This document shows, piece by piece, positions 1-7,739 of a DNA stretch of 64,000 bases. Under the pieces are notes generated by a model. It was given only the letters and a program-made list of their open reading frames with translations. It did not search any database and was not told the DNA's origin. Source of the DNA: Pseudomonas sp. TH31 (GTDB lineage Bacteria; Pseudomonadota; Gammaproteobacteria; Pseudomonadales; Pseudomonadaceae). The stretch is taken from positions 186,001 to 250,000 of the forward strand of contig NZ_JAEKEZ010000001.1 of NCBI RefSeq assembly GCF_016650815.1, read 5' to 3'. The position numbers and the translations under genes are program-made. Within the stretch, counting starts at the first letter, position 1; each line of letters starts with the position of its first letter.

Positions 1-207
1 GATACCCAGCTCTCGAAGCTCATGGATCAGTTCATCGAGGCGTCCAAATGACTCAATTTCTTCGTTGTCATTGACCAGGAAATAGCTCCTGCCTGCTTCC
101 TTTTTGAAAAGAATGATCCACTCCTGCGTATTGGCCGGGTTGGCTATCACATGCGTGTCGAAGTGCATGCCTTCACCGTGTTTGGTTTTGACGTCTTCGC
201 GTTTCAT
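1..207 (-). CDS. Small hypothetical protein, truncated by the left window edge
   Basis: The reading frame starts at ATG 207 and is open to base 1, giving the first 69 residues (MKREDVKTKHGEGMHFDTHV...); the C-terminus lies outside the window. A GGAG ribosome-binding site sits about 9 bases before the ATG on the minus strand. The peptide is hydrophilic, with no signal peptide or membrane segment, and ends in an acidic, helix-prone stretch (DNEEIESFGRLDELIHELRE). I do not recognise the family. It is divergent from the SulP gene at 348, so the 140 bases between them probably carry both promoters. Confidence 0.6.
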   Translation of the reverse strand, partial: MKREDVKTKHGEGMHFDTHVIANPANTQEWIILFKKEAGRSYFLVNDNEEIESFGRLDELIHELRELGI

Positions 208-347
208 TCGAGGGCTCCGGGCATATGTTTATGCGCTCTTGACACCGTATCTACAGTGCCGCTGGTGTCGTACGAGGCTAGGCCAATTGCTTTGCTATTA
301 TCACTACGTGTGAATAGTATGCACATGCTACCAACGCGAGGCTAGTC

Positions 348-2003
348 ATGATTGCGATACGAGAAGCTTGGAAAGCAGGCTTGTTAGGGCCCGAGCATTG
401 GCTTCGAAATATCGTCTCAGGGGTCATCGTCGGGGTGGTGGCGCTACCCTTGGCCATGGCATTTGCCATCGCATCGGGCGTCAAGCCGGAGCAAGGGATC
501 TACACGGCGATTGTGGGTGGTCTATTGGTTTCGCTGTTCGGCGGGAGTCGACTACAGATCGCCGGCCCTACCGGGGCGTTCATCGTCATTCTGGCCAGCG
601 TAACGGCCAAGTACGGCGTTGATGGCTTGCAGATCGCGACAATGATGGCGGGCGCAATATTGTTACTGCTCGGCATCACCAAGCTTGGCGCACTTATCAA
701 GTTCATTCCCGATCCCGTGATCGTCGGGTTCACCGCCGGTATCGGTGTGATCATTTGGGTCGGGCAGTGGAAAGACTTTTTGGGTTTGCCGAAAATCAGT
801 GGCGACCATTTCCATGAGCGGCTTTGGCACCTCATCCAGGCGCTGCCTGGCCTCCATGTGCCCACGACCCTGCTAGCCCTCCTGAGCCTGCTGTTGGTGA
901 TACTCGCGCCTAAAGTACCAGGCGTAAGGCGTGTTCCCGGTCCTCTGATTGCCATGGTCGTTGTGACGGCGTTGCATTCCTGTTTTCAGTTCGATGGCGT
1001 GGCAACGATCGGGAGTGCATTCGGGGGGATTCCACAAGGATTGCCCAAAATGGGCCTTCCTGAAATAACGCTGCCGCAGATCATTGAATTGATTGGTCCT
1101 GCGTTCGCGATCGCGATGCTGGGGGCGATCGAGTCGCTGTTGTCTGCGGTTGTCGCCGACGGGATGGCCGGCACCAAACATGACTCCAATCAGGAGTTAA
1201 TCGGACAAGGCATTGCCAACCTGGTCACTCCTCTGTTTGGTGGCTTTGCTGCGACAGGCGCGATCGCTCGAACAGCGACCAACATCCGAAATGGTGGCAA
1301 CAGCCCCATTGCCGGTTTTGCGCATGCTGTCACGTTGATTTTATTGATCCTCTTCCTGGCACCTCTGGCTTCGGATATCCCGCTGTGCGCGTTGGCTGCG
1401 ATATTATTTGTGGTCGCTTACAACATGAGCGAACTGAAGCACTTCAAACGCATGGTCACACGAGCCCCAAAAGCGGACGTTGCGATCCTTTTAATCACCT
1501 TCAGCCTGACTGTTTTCAGCGATCTGGTGATTGCAGTGAATATCGGGGTCATCCTCGCCATGCTGCAATTTATGCGTCGGATGGCTTCATCTGTGGAGGT
1601 GCAGCTAATGGTCGAAAAAGAGCTGGAGGCAGAGTTGCGCATGAATGGGCATGTACATCTTCCACCTGGTGTTTTGGTTTACACCATTGAGGGGCCTCTC
1701 TTCTTTGGCGCAGCAGAAACCTTTGAGCGCGTTTTGGCTCAAACGCACACCGATCCCGGGACGTTGATTATTCGCCTGAAGCGGGTGCCGTTCATGGATA
1801 TCACGGGCTTGCAAACGCTGCTCGAAGTTATTGAGCAGTTGCGCAAACGCAGCATCGTCGTGAAGTTGTGTGAAGCCAACGAAAAAGTCCTTGGCAAGCT
1901 CGACAAGGCAGGGGTTCTTCAGGCACTCGGCTCAGAGCATTATCATGCTGACTTCAGTGGTGCACTGGGCAGTTACGCCGAGATCGACAAGCCGCTGGGC
2001 TAG
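348..2003 (+). CDS. SulP family anion transporter with C-terminal STAS domain
   Basis: The 551-residue inner-membrane protein has the SulP/SLC26 layout: about 430 residues of hydrophobic core, then a cytoplasmic STAS domain (about residues 430-540, with GVLVYTIEGPLFFGAAE and the FMDITGLQTL segment). The N-terminal signature region GVKPEQGIYTAIVGG followed by QIAGPTGAFIVILA is intact. Family members carry sulfate, bicarbonate, chloride or dicarboxylates; no carbonic anhydrase or sulfate gene is adjacent, so the substrate is not deducible. ATG 348 is preceded by GAGG. A TTGACA at 239-244 is the best -35 candidate, but no good -10 matches it. Length and domains look complete. Base composition is less G+C-rich than in most of the window. 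Confidence 0.9.
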   Translation: MIAIREAWKAGLLGPEHWLRNIVSGVIVGVVALPLAMAFAIASGVKPEQGIYTAIVGGLLVSLFGGSRLQIAGPTGAFIVILASVTAKYGVDGLQIATMMAGAILLLLGITKLGALIKFIPDPVIVGFTAGIGVIIWVGQWKDFLGLPKISGDHFHERLWHLIQALPGLHVPTTLLALLSLLLVILAPKVPGVRRVPGPLIAMVVVTALHSCFQFDGVATIGSAFGGIPQGLPKMGLPEITLPQIIELIGPAFAIAMLGAIESLLSAVVADGMAGTKHDSNQELIGQGIANLVTPLFGGFAATGAIARTATNIRNGGNSPIAGFAHAVTLILLILFLAPLASDIPLCALAAILFVVAYNMSELKHFKRMVTRAPKADVAILLITFSLTVFSDLVIAVNIGVILAMLQFMRRMASSVEVQLMVEKELEAELRMNGHVHLPPGVLVYTIEGPLFFGAAETFERVLAQTHTDPGTLIIRLKRVPFMDITGLQTLLEVIEQLRKRSIVVKLCEANEKVLGKLDKAGVLQALGSEHYHADFSGALGSYAEIDKPLG

Positions 2004-2076
2004 AGATGAGGTGCAAATCAGTAGAGAGAAGGAGCGATGAGCAGGCATTCGTCGTACCCGCTCATGCGCAGATGAA

Positions 2077-2262
2077 TCACTTGCCATTGGCCGCAGTTCT
2101 GCTTTTGGTGGCGTAGGACACGCCATGCGTCTCCAGATAGTCCCGAATAAGCTGACGAACGACCTGAGAGGGCGTCAGATCCTGAGACGCGCACAGCTCC
2201 TCAAGCGCTTTTTTCTTGACGGGATCAATGAGCACAGTTAATCGTGCAGTCTTATTTTCCAT
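2077..2262 (-). CDS. Ribbon-helix-helix (CopG/Arc-like) DNA-binding protein
   Basis: The 61-residue protein reads MENKTARLTVLIDPVKKKALEELCASQDLTPSQVVRQLIRDYLETHG..., a clear ribbon-helix-helix pattern: a beta strand (ARLTVLID), helix A (PVKKKALEELCASQ) and helix B (TPSQVVRQLIRDYLETH). Such proteins dimerise and bind DNA through the strand, often as antitoxins or autorepressors. No toxin-like gene lies next to it, so it may be an orphan regulator. A good promoter (2301-2329) lies upstream. No strong Shine-Dalgarno is visible before ATG 2262. Confidence 0.75.
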   Translation of the reverse strand: MENKTARLTVLIDPVKKKALEELCASQDLTPSQVVRQLIRDYLETHGVSYATKSRTAANGK

Positions 2263-2300
2263 GGAATTGTCTGTACCCTAAAACGGTCAATGTTAATCAA

Positions 2301-2329
2301 ATTATAATGGTCGAAGATTTATTTGTCAC
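2301..2329 (-). promoter_or_regulatory. Sigma-70-type promoter for the ribbon-helix-helix gene
   Basis: Read on the minus strand, GTGACA (2329-2324) is separated by 17 bases from a perfect TATAAT (2306-2301). Transcription would start near 2294, about 30 bases before the ATG at 2262. Spacing and the perfect -10 make this one of the clearest promoters in the window. Confidence 0.55.
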
Positions 2330-2619
2330 CGGTCAGGTTCGTTACAGTCAACTGGGTTGACCCGAAAGGCGCCGGTTTTTGCGATCTGGCGCCCACGGCC
2401 GGATCTTTTCCCGGCTCTCACGGCACGGCTTTTCCTGGCGTATTCGGCGGCGTCAATCCGGTTACAGGTCAGTGCAATACCCAAAACGTCCCGGTGATTT
2501 CCGTGGTTTTCATTCCCGCAATTGCCCTCGAACCAGACAATACCCTCGTGGGCCCACGGATGGTTTTTGGGCTATCGCCAAGGTCACCAGGCAAGTATCA
2601 GAGAAAAGCTCTACGTTGA
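2323..2619 (+). pseudogene. Orphan ORF, possible fragment of a larger gene
   Basis: A frame opening after a stop at 2305 encodes 98 residues from a TTG. The central part (GAGFCDLAPTAGSFPG, then HGTAFPGVFGGVNPVTGQC, then NVPVISVVFIPAIAL) has the composition of a real protein, while the last 20 residues look random. There is no ribosome-binding site, the start lies inside the promoter of the neighbouring gene, and the 3' end overlaps the NRAMP stop by 9 bases. I do not recognise a family. It is either a remnant or a chance frame. Confidence 0.3.
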
Positions 2620-3906
2620 TAACATACCCCAGAACATCCCGATCACTACAAAAGCCATTGCTATCGTACCGCTCCAACCCAACACCCTGAGCCCAGGGTG
2701 GATGACGAAAGAACCCATTATTTTTTTGTGTGATGCCATCAACATCATGATGAACATGATAGGCACCGCAATGACGCCATTGACGACTGCACTCCAAAGC
2801 AATGCTTTAATGGGGTCAATCGGTGCAAAGCAGATTAATACTCCCAATAATGTTGCCGCAGTAATGATGCTATAAAAAGCTTTGTCTGTTACCGGCTTGG
2901 CCGCCAGGCTGTTCCTCCATTGAAACGTTCCGGCCACGGCATAAGCTGCAGAGCCGGCCAGCACGGGGACCGCTAACATGCCGGTGCCAATGATGCCTGC
3001 ACTGAACAACCAAAACGCAAACTCGCCGGCAATCGGCCGTAAGGCACTCGCCGCCTGTGCAGATGTTTGAATATCTGTGTTGCCATGCATATTCAGCGTG
3101 ACGGCGGTGGTCAACATAATGAAAAACGCAATGATGTTGGAAATACCCATCCCCACCATTGTGTCAATGTTGATGCGCGTAAAGTTGGCTCTCGCCTGGT
3201 TTGGTGCATCAATCAGCGACTGAGCCTTGGGGTCCGCCGCCATGTCCTCAACTTCCTGTGATGCTTGCCAGAAAAAGAGATAGGGGCTGATGGTCGTGCC
3301 AAAAATGGCAACCACCATGGTTATGTACTCCGGCTTCCAGGACATCTTGGGCCATAAAGTCTGGTGAATGACCTCGGTCCATGGAATGTGCACGGCAAAC
3401 ATAATGCCCACATAAGCCAGCAATACCAGGGTCAGCCACTTGAGTACCCGCACATAGCGCTTATAGGGGATGAAGACCTGTAGAAGCAGAGAAACCACAC
3501 CGAAGCCTACTGCATACAAGTGAGGCGATCCGCCGATCAACAGCTTCAACGCCGCACCCATCGCTGCTATGTCGGCTGCAATATTGATGGTGTTGGCGAA
3601 CATCAACAGGACGACGATGCTATATAAAAAAGGTCGAGGGTAATGTTTTCGTATATTGGTCGCTAGCCCGTGCCCGCTAACCCGGCCTATTTTTGCGCTG
3701 ATGATCTGAATGCCGACCATCAAGGGAAAAGTGAAAAACAAAGTCCAGAGCGTATTCAGGCCAAATTGCGCACCCGCTTGCGAATAGGTCGCGATACCGC
3801 TTGGATCATCGTCCGCTGCGCCAGTGATCAGGCCGGGCCCGAATTTTCTTATCCACGAGCGATAGGTAACAACCGGAGGCTTGTCCATGAGTTCTTTTTT
3901 GTTCAT
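2611..3906 (-). CDS. NRAMP-family divalent cation transporter with non-canonical metal site
   Basis: The multi-helix inner-membrane protein is about 431 residues from ATG 3906; a GTG at 3936 would add 10. The NRAMP fold is recognisable from FGPGLITGAADDDPSGIATYSQAG in TM1 and IFGTTISPYLFFWQAS in TM6. Classical Mn/Fe NRAMPs have DPGN in TM1 and MPH(N) in TM6. Here TM1 reads D34-P35-S36-G37 and TM6 reads S207-P208-Y209, so the soft methionine ligand and the TM1 asparagine are absent. This resembles the NRAMP-related subfamily in which Mg2+ transport has been shown, but the ion is inference. It is a single gene; the 100 bases upstream contain a short palindrome (3972-3987). Confidence 0.85.
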   Translation of the reverse strand: MNKKELMDKPPVVTYRSWIRKFGPGLITGAADDDPSGIATYSQAGAQFGLNTLWTLFFTFPLMVGIQIISAKIGRVSGHGLATNIRKHYPRPFLYSIVVLLMFANTINIAADIAAMGAALKLLIGGSPHLYAVGFGVVSLLLQVFIPYKRYVRVLKWLTLVLLAYVGIMFAVHIPWTEVIHQTLWPKMSWKPEYITMVVAIFGTTISPYLFFWQASQEVEDMAADPKAQSLIDAPNQARANFTRINIDTMVGMGISNIIAFFIMLTTAVTLNMHGNTDIQTSAQAASALRPIAGEFAFWLFSAGIIGTGMLAVPVLAGSAAYAVAGTFQWRNSLAAKPVTDKAFYSIITAATLLGVLICFAPIDPIKALLWSAVVNGVIAVPIMFIMMLMASHKKIMGSFVIHPGLRVLGWSGTIAMAFVVIGMFWGMLST

Positions 3907-3971
3907 GTCGTGTTTCTCAGGGACATGGGATGCCACATCACATTTTGACTGGGGCGCTTTAGCGGGAGTTC

Positions 3972-3987
3972 CGGAATGTTAATTCCG
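3972..3987. promoter_or_regulatory. Short palindrome upstream of the NRAMP-like gene
   Basis: CGGAAT-GTTA-ATTCCG is a perfect 6-bp inverted repeat 66 bases upstream of the NRAMP start at 3906. It could be an operator or a small leader hairpin. There is no U-tract, so it is not a terminator. No second copy was found in the window. Confidence 0.3.
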
Positions 3988-4036
3988 CGGGATTTTTCCA
4001 GGCTGGAGGCTTTCAAGGCGTGAGTTATTGAATCTC

Positions 4037-4582
4037 CTAATGTTCCAGGGCATAGCGTCGGCAGTGATTCAGGTATCCCTCTTCATGCTTCCCTGCCAGT
4101 TGCACAATACTGGTCCATAGCCAGGACGGCGCATCAAGCTGTCCTGTCCGGTTTACCTGTAATTCAGCGATCCAGCTATTTCGAGTTGCCCGATCCATCT
4201 GCCGCGCATGTGCAATTCCAACAACGCGTGCGAGGTACCCCACCGCGTGCATGGCATCAATCTCGCTTAATTCATCCAGTTCAAGCTTCATGTCCTGAGG
4301 CAGCAACTCGCGGATAAAAAAGTCGTGCTCCAGAAACCGCGTCGTGATCATTCGTTCTCCGAGCGAAGGTGAAAGTTGCCGGGCTCCCTCCAGTACTCTT
4401 TTGCCGTTGTCGCGCGGCATATGAGCTCGAGCTGCCCGAGGCACCGCGGCACCCACGGCTTCCTTGATGTCGATCAAACAATATTCCGGTGCTGCTTTTT
4501 CACCCACCCCCAGCAGCACCGCGTAACGCAACAAACCGAGTGAACTGCATCTTTTGACCCAGTAAGCCGAATCTAATGGCAA
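4037..4582 (-). pseudogene. DUF2252 family protein, N-terminal half missing
   Basis: The 181 residues match the C-terminal half of DUF2252 proteins (normally about 400 residues or more): DSAYWVKRCSSLGLLRYAVLL, then YCLIDIKEA, MPRDNGKRVLEGARQLSP, ELLPQDMKLELDEL, VVGIAHARQMD and APSWLWTSIV. An in-frame TGA lies directly before the TTG at 4582, and no frame upstream encodes the missing half, so a deletion or recombination at about 4583 seems likely. DUF2252 has a kinase-like fold of unknown function. With its N-lobe missing this product is probably inactive. Confidence 0.7.
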
Positions 4583-5153
4583 TCACAGATTGCGGGTCCT
4601 TGAGGCAAGCGCCGGCCTGGTTGGCTGTGTAGCTATTCGTAAAACTGGACGGTGCTGCCTCGAACATAGGCGTGTGCCGAGCGGGCCATCTTCTTGTTGC
4701 GTAGCTGAGTCAAATGCGGGAGGCGTTGCGATGGGCGGGGAGGGGTCATGGAAATAGCTCGGCGTGGGCAACGGTTGACGCTTGGCCCAGGCTAAATGTT
4801 TTAAAGTAATTCGGAATTTATTGAGCGTGATCTGGCCGTCCTTCGTCAGCACGGCGTGCTGTTGGAGCAGAGTTTCGACCTTCGCTGTTTGGTGTGGGCA
4901 GCGATTGGTCCCATACGCAACATGAAGACAGCATCAGTTACGGTACGGCGCTGGAGCAGCTTCACGCTCTGGAGTGTTCGACACAACTGATGCATCGATG
5001 CTGGTGAGTGCGCCTCAAGTGCCATTGATAGAGCGCTGTCGCGCAGTCTCTGAACGGGCAGTCTGATGAGTTGACCCGACGTTTTGAACCTTCTCATTTT
5101 CGCGCAGATCAAACGTGTACAGCGTCAGGCATTGCCTGCCCGGAGATGATCAG
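4583..5153. other. 571-bp stretch without a convincing gene
   Basis: Two minus-strand frames (4583-4852 and 4846-5112) and a short plus-strand frame ending near 4990 are open, but none has a ribosome-binding site, recognisable motif or Pseudomonas-like codon use. The stretch sits between the truncated DUF2252 gene and a small lipoprotein gene, so it is best read as scrambled sequence at a recombination junction. The last bases hold the ribosome-binding site (GGAG) of the gene at 5154. Confidence 0.4.
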
Positions 5154-5294
5154 ATGAAACGCACAACTGCACTAATGTTAGTAATTACAGCCACCCTGCT
5201 GCTCGGTGGGTGCTGGCCGTATTGGCATGATGGGCATGGGCATGGAGGTGATCACGGTCGCTACTACGGAGGTCAGGAGTCCCACCGCTACTAA
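5154..5294 (+). CDS. Small His/Gly-rich lipoprotein (46 aa)
   Basis: ATG 5154 opens a 46-residue frame: MKRTTALMLVITATLLLGGC then WPYWHDGHGHGGDHGRYYGG... The first 19 residues form a type II signal peptide with lipobox LGGC and cysteine 20 as lipidation site. The mature part is only 27 residues, rich in His, Gly, Tyr and Trp, a composition suggesting metal binding. A GGAG precedes the start by 8-9 bases and a strong intrinsic terminator begins 8 bases after the stop, which supports a real monocistronic gene. The residue after Cys is Trp, not Asp, so outer-membrane retention is expected. Function unknown. Confidence 0.7.
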   Translation: MKRTTALMLVITATLLLGGCWPYWHDGHGHGGDHGRYYGGQESHRY

Positions 5295-5301
5295 TGCCTG
5301 G

Positions 5302-5328
5302 GCCCAATCCGAAAGGATTGGGCTTTTT
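5302..5328 (+). terminator. Intrinsic terminator after the small lipoprotein gene
   Basis: A perfect 9-bp stem GCCCAATCC / GGATTGGGC with a GAAA loop is followed by TTTTT. It lies 8 bases after the stop at 5294 and just before the end of the convergent LysR gene. Confidence 0.85.
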
Positions 5329-5344
5329 CATGTCTGCCAAGAAC

Positions 5345-6256
5345 CTACTGTGAAACAGCGCCCCATCCGTCCCTGACCGCCCGTCGAATCCCTTCCAGCA
5401 GCATCGCAAACGCCGGGTTGTCATTGTTCTCGCGCCAGATCAAATGCAGTTCGCTTTGCACTCCTTCGCCCAAGTCGATATCGCGAAACACCACGTTCTT
5501 GAACACCACGCTGGTGGCGCAGCGCGGCACCAGGGCCAGTCCCATTCCAGCGTTGACCAAGGCCAGAATGGTCAGGGATGAGCCCAGCCACTGCACGTAT
5601 TCCGGGGCGACACGGGCGGAGCGCAGCATGCCGGTCAGCAGTTCGTTGAACGGCGGGTAGGCGGCGTGGGAGTACATTAAAAACGGTTGGGCATCGAGGT
5701 CTTGCACCGACACGGTTTCGGCAGTGGCCAGCCGATGATTACTGGGCACCGCCAGCACAAAAGGTTCGCGCACCAGGCATTCAGTGGCGTAACCGGTTTC
5801 CAGCAACGGCGCGCGGACGATGCCCAGGTCGATGCGGCGGGCGCGCAGGGCTTCGTGTTGCTGGTAGGTGTTCATCTCCGACAGATCGATTTTGACGTGG
5901 GACTGTTTGAGCCGTGCCTCAGCGATCACTTTGGGCAGGAATTCATACACCGCGCTGCCGACGAAACTGATGTTGACTGAGCCGATGTCGCCTTCGGCGA
6001 AGCGTCGGGCGGTGGCGGCCGCTTGCTGGGCGCGCTCCAGCAGGTTCTGGGCTTCGATGAAGAACGCACGACCGGCCGCCGTCAGGGCGACGCTGCGGGT
6101 GGTGCGGGTAAACAGTTCGACGCCCAAATGGTGCTCCAACAGTTGAATCTGTCGGCTCAGCGGTGGTTGGGTCATGTTCAACCGTTCGGCGGCGCGACGG
6201 AAGTTGAGCTCGGTCGCGACCGTGGTGAAGCAGCGCAGCTGGGTAAGCTCGAACAT
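5345..6256 (-). CDS. LysR-type regulator of the divergent glucarate-like operon
   Basis: From ATG 6256 the protein is 303 residues: an N-terminal winged helix (FELTQLRCFTTVATELNFRRAAERLNMTQPPLSRQIQLLE) and a substrate-binding domain (from about 90: GSVNISFVGSAVYEFLPKVI). An upstream GTG/ATG would add 17 residues, but FELTQLRCF is the usual LysR N-terminus. It is divergent from the MFS/dehydratase pair at 6362, the standard arrangement for a LysR activator of a catabolic operon. The 105 bases between the starts carry an imperfect inverted repeat (6259-6298) that could be its operator. The inducer is presumably the sugar acid handled by the operon. Confidence 0.9.
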   Translation of the reverse strand: MFELTQLRCFTTVATELNFRRAAERLNMTQPPLSRQIQLLEHHLGVELFTRTTRSVALTAAGRAFFIEAQNLLERAQQAAATARRFAEGDIGSVNISFVGSAVYEFLPKVIAEARLKQSHVKIDLSEMNTYQQHEALRARRIDLGIVRAPLLETGYATECLVREPFVLAVPSNHRLATAETVSVQDLDAQPFLMYSHAAYPPFNELLTGMLRSARVAPEYVQWLGSSLTILALVNAGMGLALVPRCATSVVFKNVVFRDIDLGEGVQSELHLIWRENNDNPAFAMLLEGIRRAVRDGWGAVSQ

Positions 6257-6258
6257 TG

Positions 6259-6298
6259 ATCTAATCCAGGTATCAATCGAGTGCCAAGTTAGATTAGA
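6259..6298. promoter_or_regulatory. Candidate LysR operator between divergent genes
   Basis: TCTAATC at 6259-6266 and GATTAGA at 6292-6298 form an inverted pair. Flanking ATTGATC and GATCAAT extend the symmetry imperfectly. The position between the LysR start and the operon start suits autoregulation plus activation. Confidence 0.35.
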
Positions 6299-6361
6299 CG
6301 GGATCAATTGCCGCGTCCATGATCGACTCGCCCCTAAAAAAACAAGATCGGGAGTCGCCCC

Positions 6362-7708
6362 TTGAAAACCCTCCAGAGTTCACCGCAACCCACGGTACTC
6401 GCCCGTGCCGCAGCCAAAGTGAAGCGCCATGTGCTGCCGCTGTTCGTGGTCATGTTCATCGTTAACTACATCGACCGTGTGAACATTGGTTTCGTGCGTA
6501 GCCACATGGAGACTGACCTGGGCATTGGCGCGGCGGCCTACGGACTCGGCGCCGGTTTGTTTTTCGTCGGCTATGCATTGTTTGAGGTGCCGTCCAACAT
6601 GCTGCTGCAGCGGTACGGCGCTCGCGTCTGGCTGACGCGGATCATGTTCACCTGGGGCTGCGCGGCCATGGCGATGGCCTTCGTCAAAGGCGAGACCAGC
6701 TTCTATGTGCTGCGCTTTATTCTCGGCGCGGCTGAGGCCGGGTTTTTCCCCGGCATCATTTACTACTTCACCCAGTGGCTGCCGGCGTCCGAGCGCGGCA
6801 AGACCATGGCGGTGTTCCTCAGCGGTTCGGCGATAGCCTCGGTAATTTCCGGCCCGGTGTCCGGGGCGCTGCTGAACATCAACGGCTTGAGCCTGCATGG
6901 CTGGCAGTGGATGTTCCTGATTGAAGGCTTCGCTTCCATCGTGCTCTGCGGTTTTGTCTGGTTCTGGCTGCAATCCCATCCGCGCGAGGCGAAATGGCTG
7001 AGCGAAGAGGAGCGGGGCGCGTTGATTGGCGCCATCGCGGAGGAACAGCAGACCCGTGAGGCCGCGAAGGGGCCCAGGCCCTCAATGTTCAAACTGTTGG
7101 CCGACCGGCAGATTGCGCTGTTCTGTTTCATCTACTTTTCCATCGCGTTGACGATCTACGGCGCCACGTTCTGGCTGCCGAGCATGATCAAGAAAATGGG
7201 CAACCTGGGCGACTTCCAGGTCGGCCTGTTCAATTCGGTGCCCTGGCTCATTTCCATCGTTGCGATGTACGGCTTCGCCGCGATGGCCAGCAAGTGGAAG
7301 TTTCAGCAGGCCTGGGTCGCGCTGACGCTGGTGATCGCCGCGTTCGGCATGTTCATGTCCACCACCGGCGGCCCGGTCTTCGCTTTTATCGCGATCTGTT
7401 TTGCCGCCATCGGCTTCAAGGCTGCGTCGGCGCTGTTCTGGCCGATTCCCCAAAGCTATCTGGATGCGCGCATTGCGGCGGCGGTGATCGCGCTGATCAA
7501 CTCAATTGGCAACCTGGGCGGCTTCGTCGCGCCCACCGCGTTCGGGTTCCTCGAGCAATCCACTGGCTCCATCGAAGGCGGGATGTATGGCTTGGCGGCG
7601 ACCTCGCTGGTGGCCGCCGTGGTGATCTTCTTTGCGCGCACAACCCCTCGCAGCCGTACTGGCAAATCAACCGAAGTCGTGGTGCCGAGCCACGCCGCGA
7701 CGCATTAA
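6362..7708 (+). CDS. MFS transporter, ACS family (sugar-acid uptake)
   Basis: The 448-residue twelve-helix permease resembles anion:cation symporters of the glucarate/galactarate type (GudP/GarP-like): a cytoplasmic start KVKRHVLPLFVVMFIVNYIDRVNIGF, GAAEAGFFPGIIYYFTQWLP, RGKTMAVFLSG, and a hydrophilic middle loop near 215-240. The start is a TTG at 6362 preceded by GGGAG. It is followed 31 bases later by an enolase-superfamily dehydratase, so the pair probably imports and dehydrates an aldarate. The exact substrate (D-glucarate, galactarate or a relative) is inferred from the neighbour. Confidence 0.88.
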   Translation: MKTLQSSPQPTVLARAAAKVKRHVLPLFVVMFIVNYIDRVNIGFVRSHMETDLGIGAAAYGLGAGLFFVGYALFEVPSNMLLQRYGARVWLTRIMFTWGCAAMAMAFVKGETSFYVLRFILGAAEAGFFPGIIYYFTQWLPASERGKTMAVFLSGSAIASVISGPVSGALLNINGLSLHGWQWMFLIEGFASIVLCGFVWFWLQSHPREAKWLSEEERGALIGAIAEEQQTREAAKGPRPSMFKLLADRQIALFCFIYFSIALTIYGATFWLPSMIKKMGNLGDFQVGLFNSVPWLISIVAMYGFAAMASKWKFQQAWVALTLVIAAFGMFMSTTGGPVFAFIAICFAAIGFKAASALFWPIPQSYLDARIAAAVIALINSIGNLGGFVAPTAFGFLEQSTGSIEGGMYGLAATSLVAAVVIFFARTTPRSRTGKSTEVVVPSHAATH

Positions 7709-7739
7709 GCCCTGGATATAGATCAATCGGAGCCTGACC

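Noticed and set aside
4846..5112. 88-residue minus-strand ORF
   Set aside because: No ribosome-binding site, atypical codon use and no resemblance to the missing N-terminal half of DUF2252.
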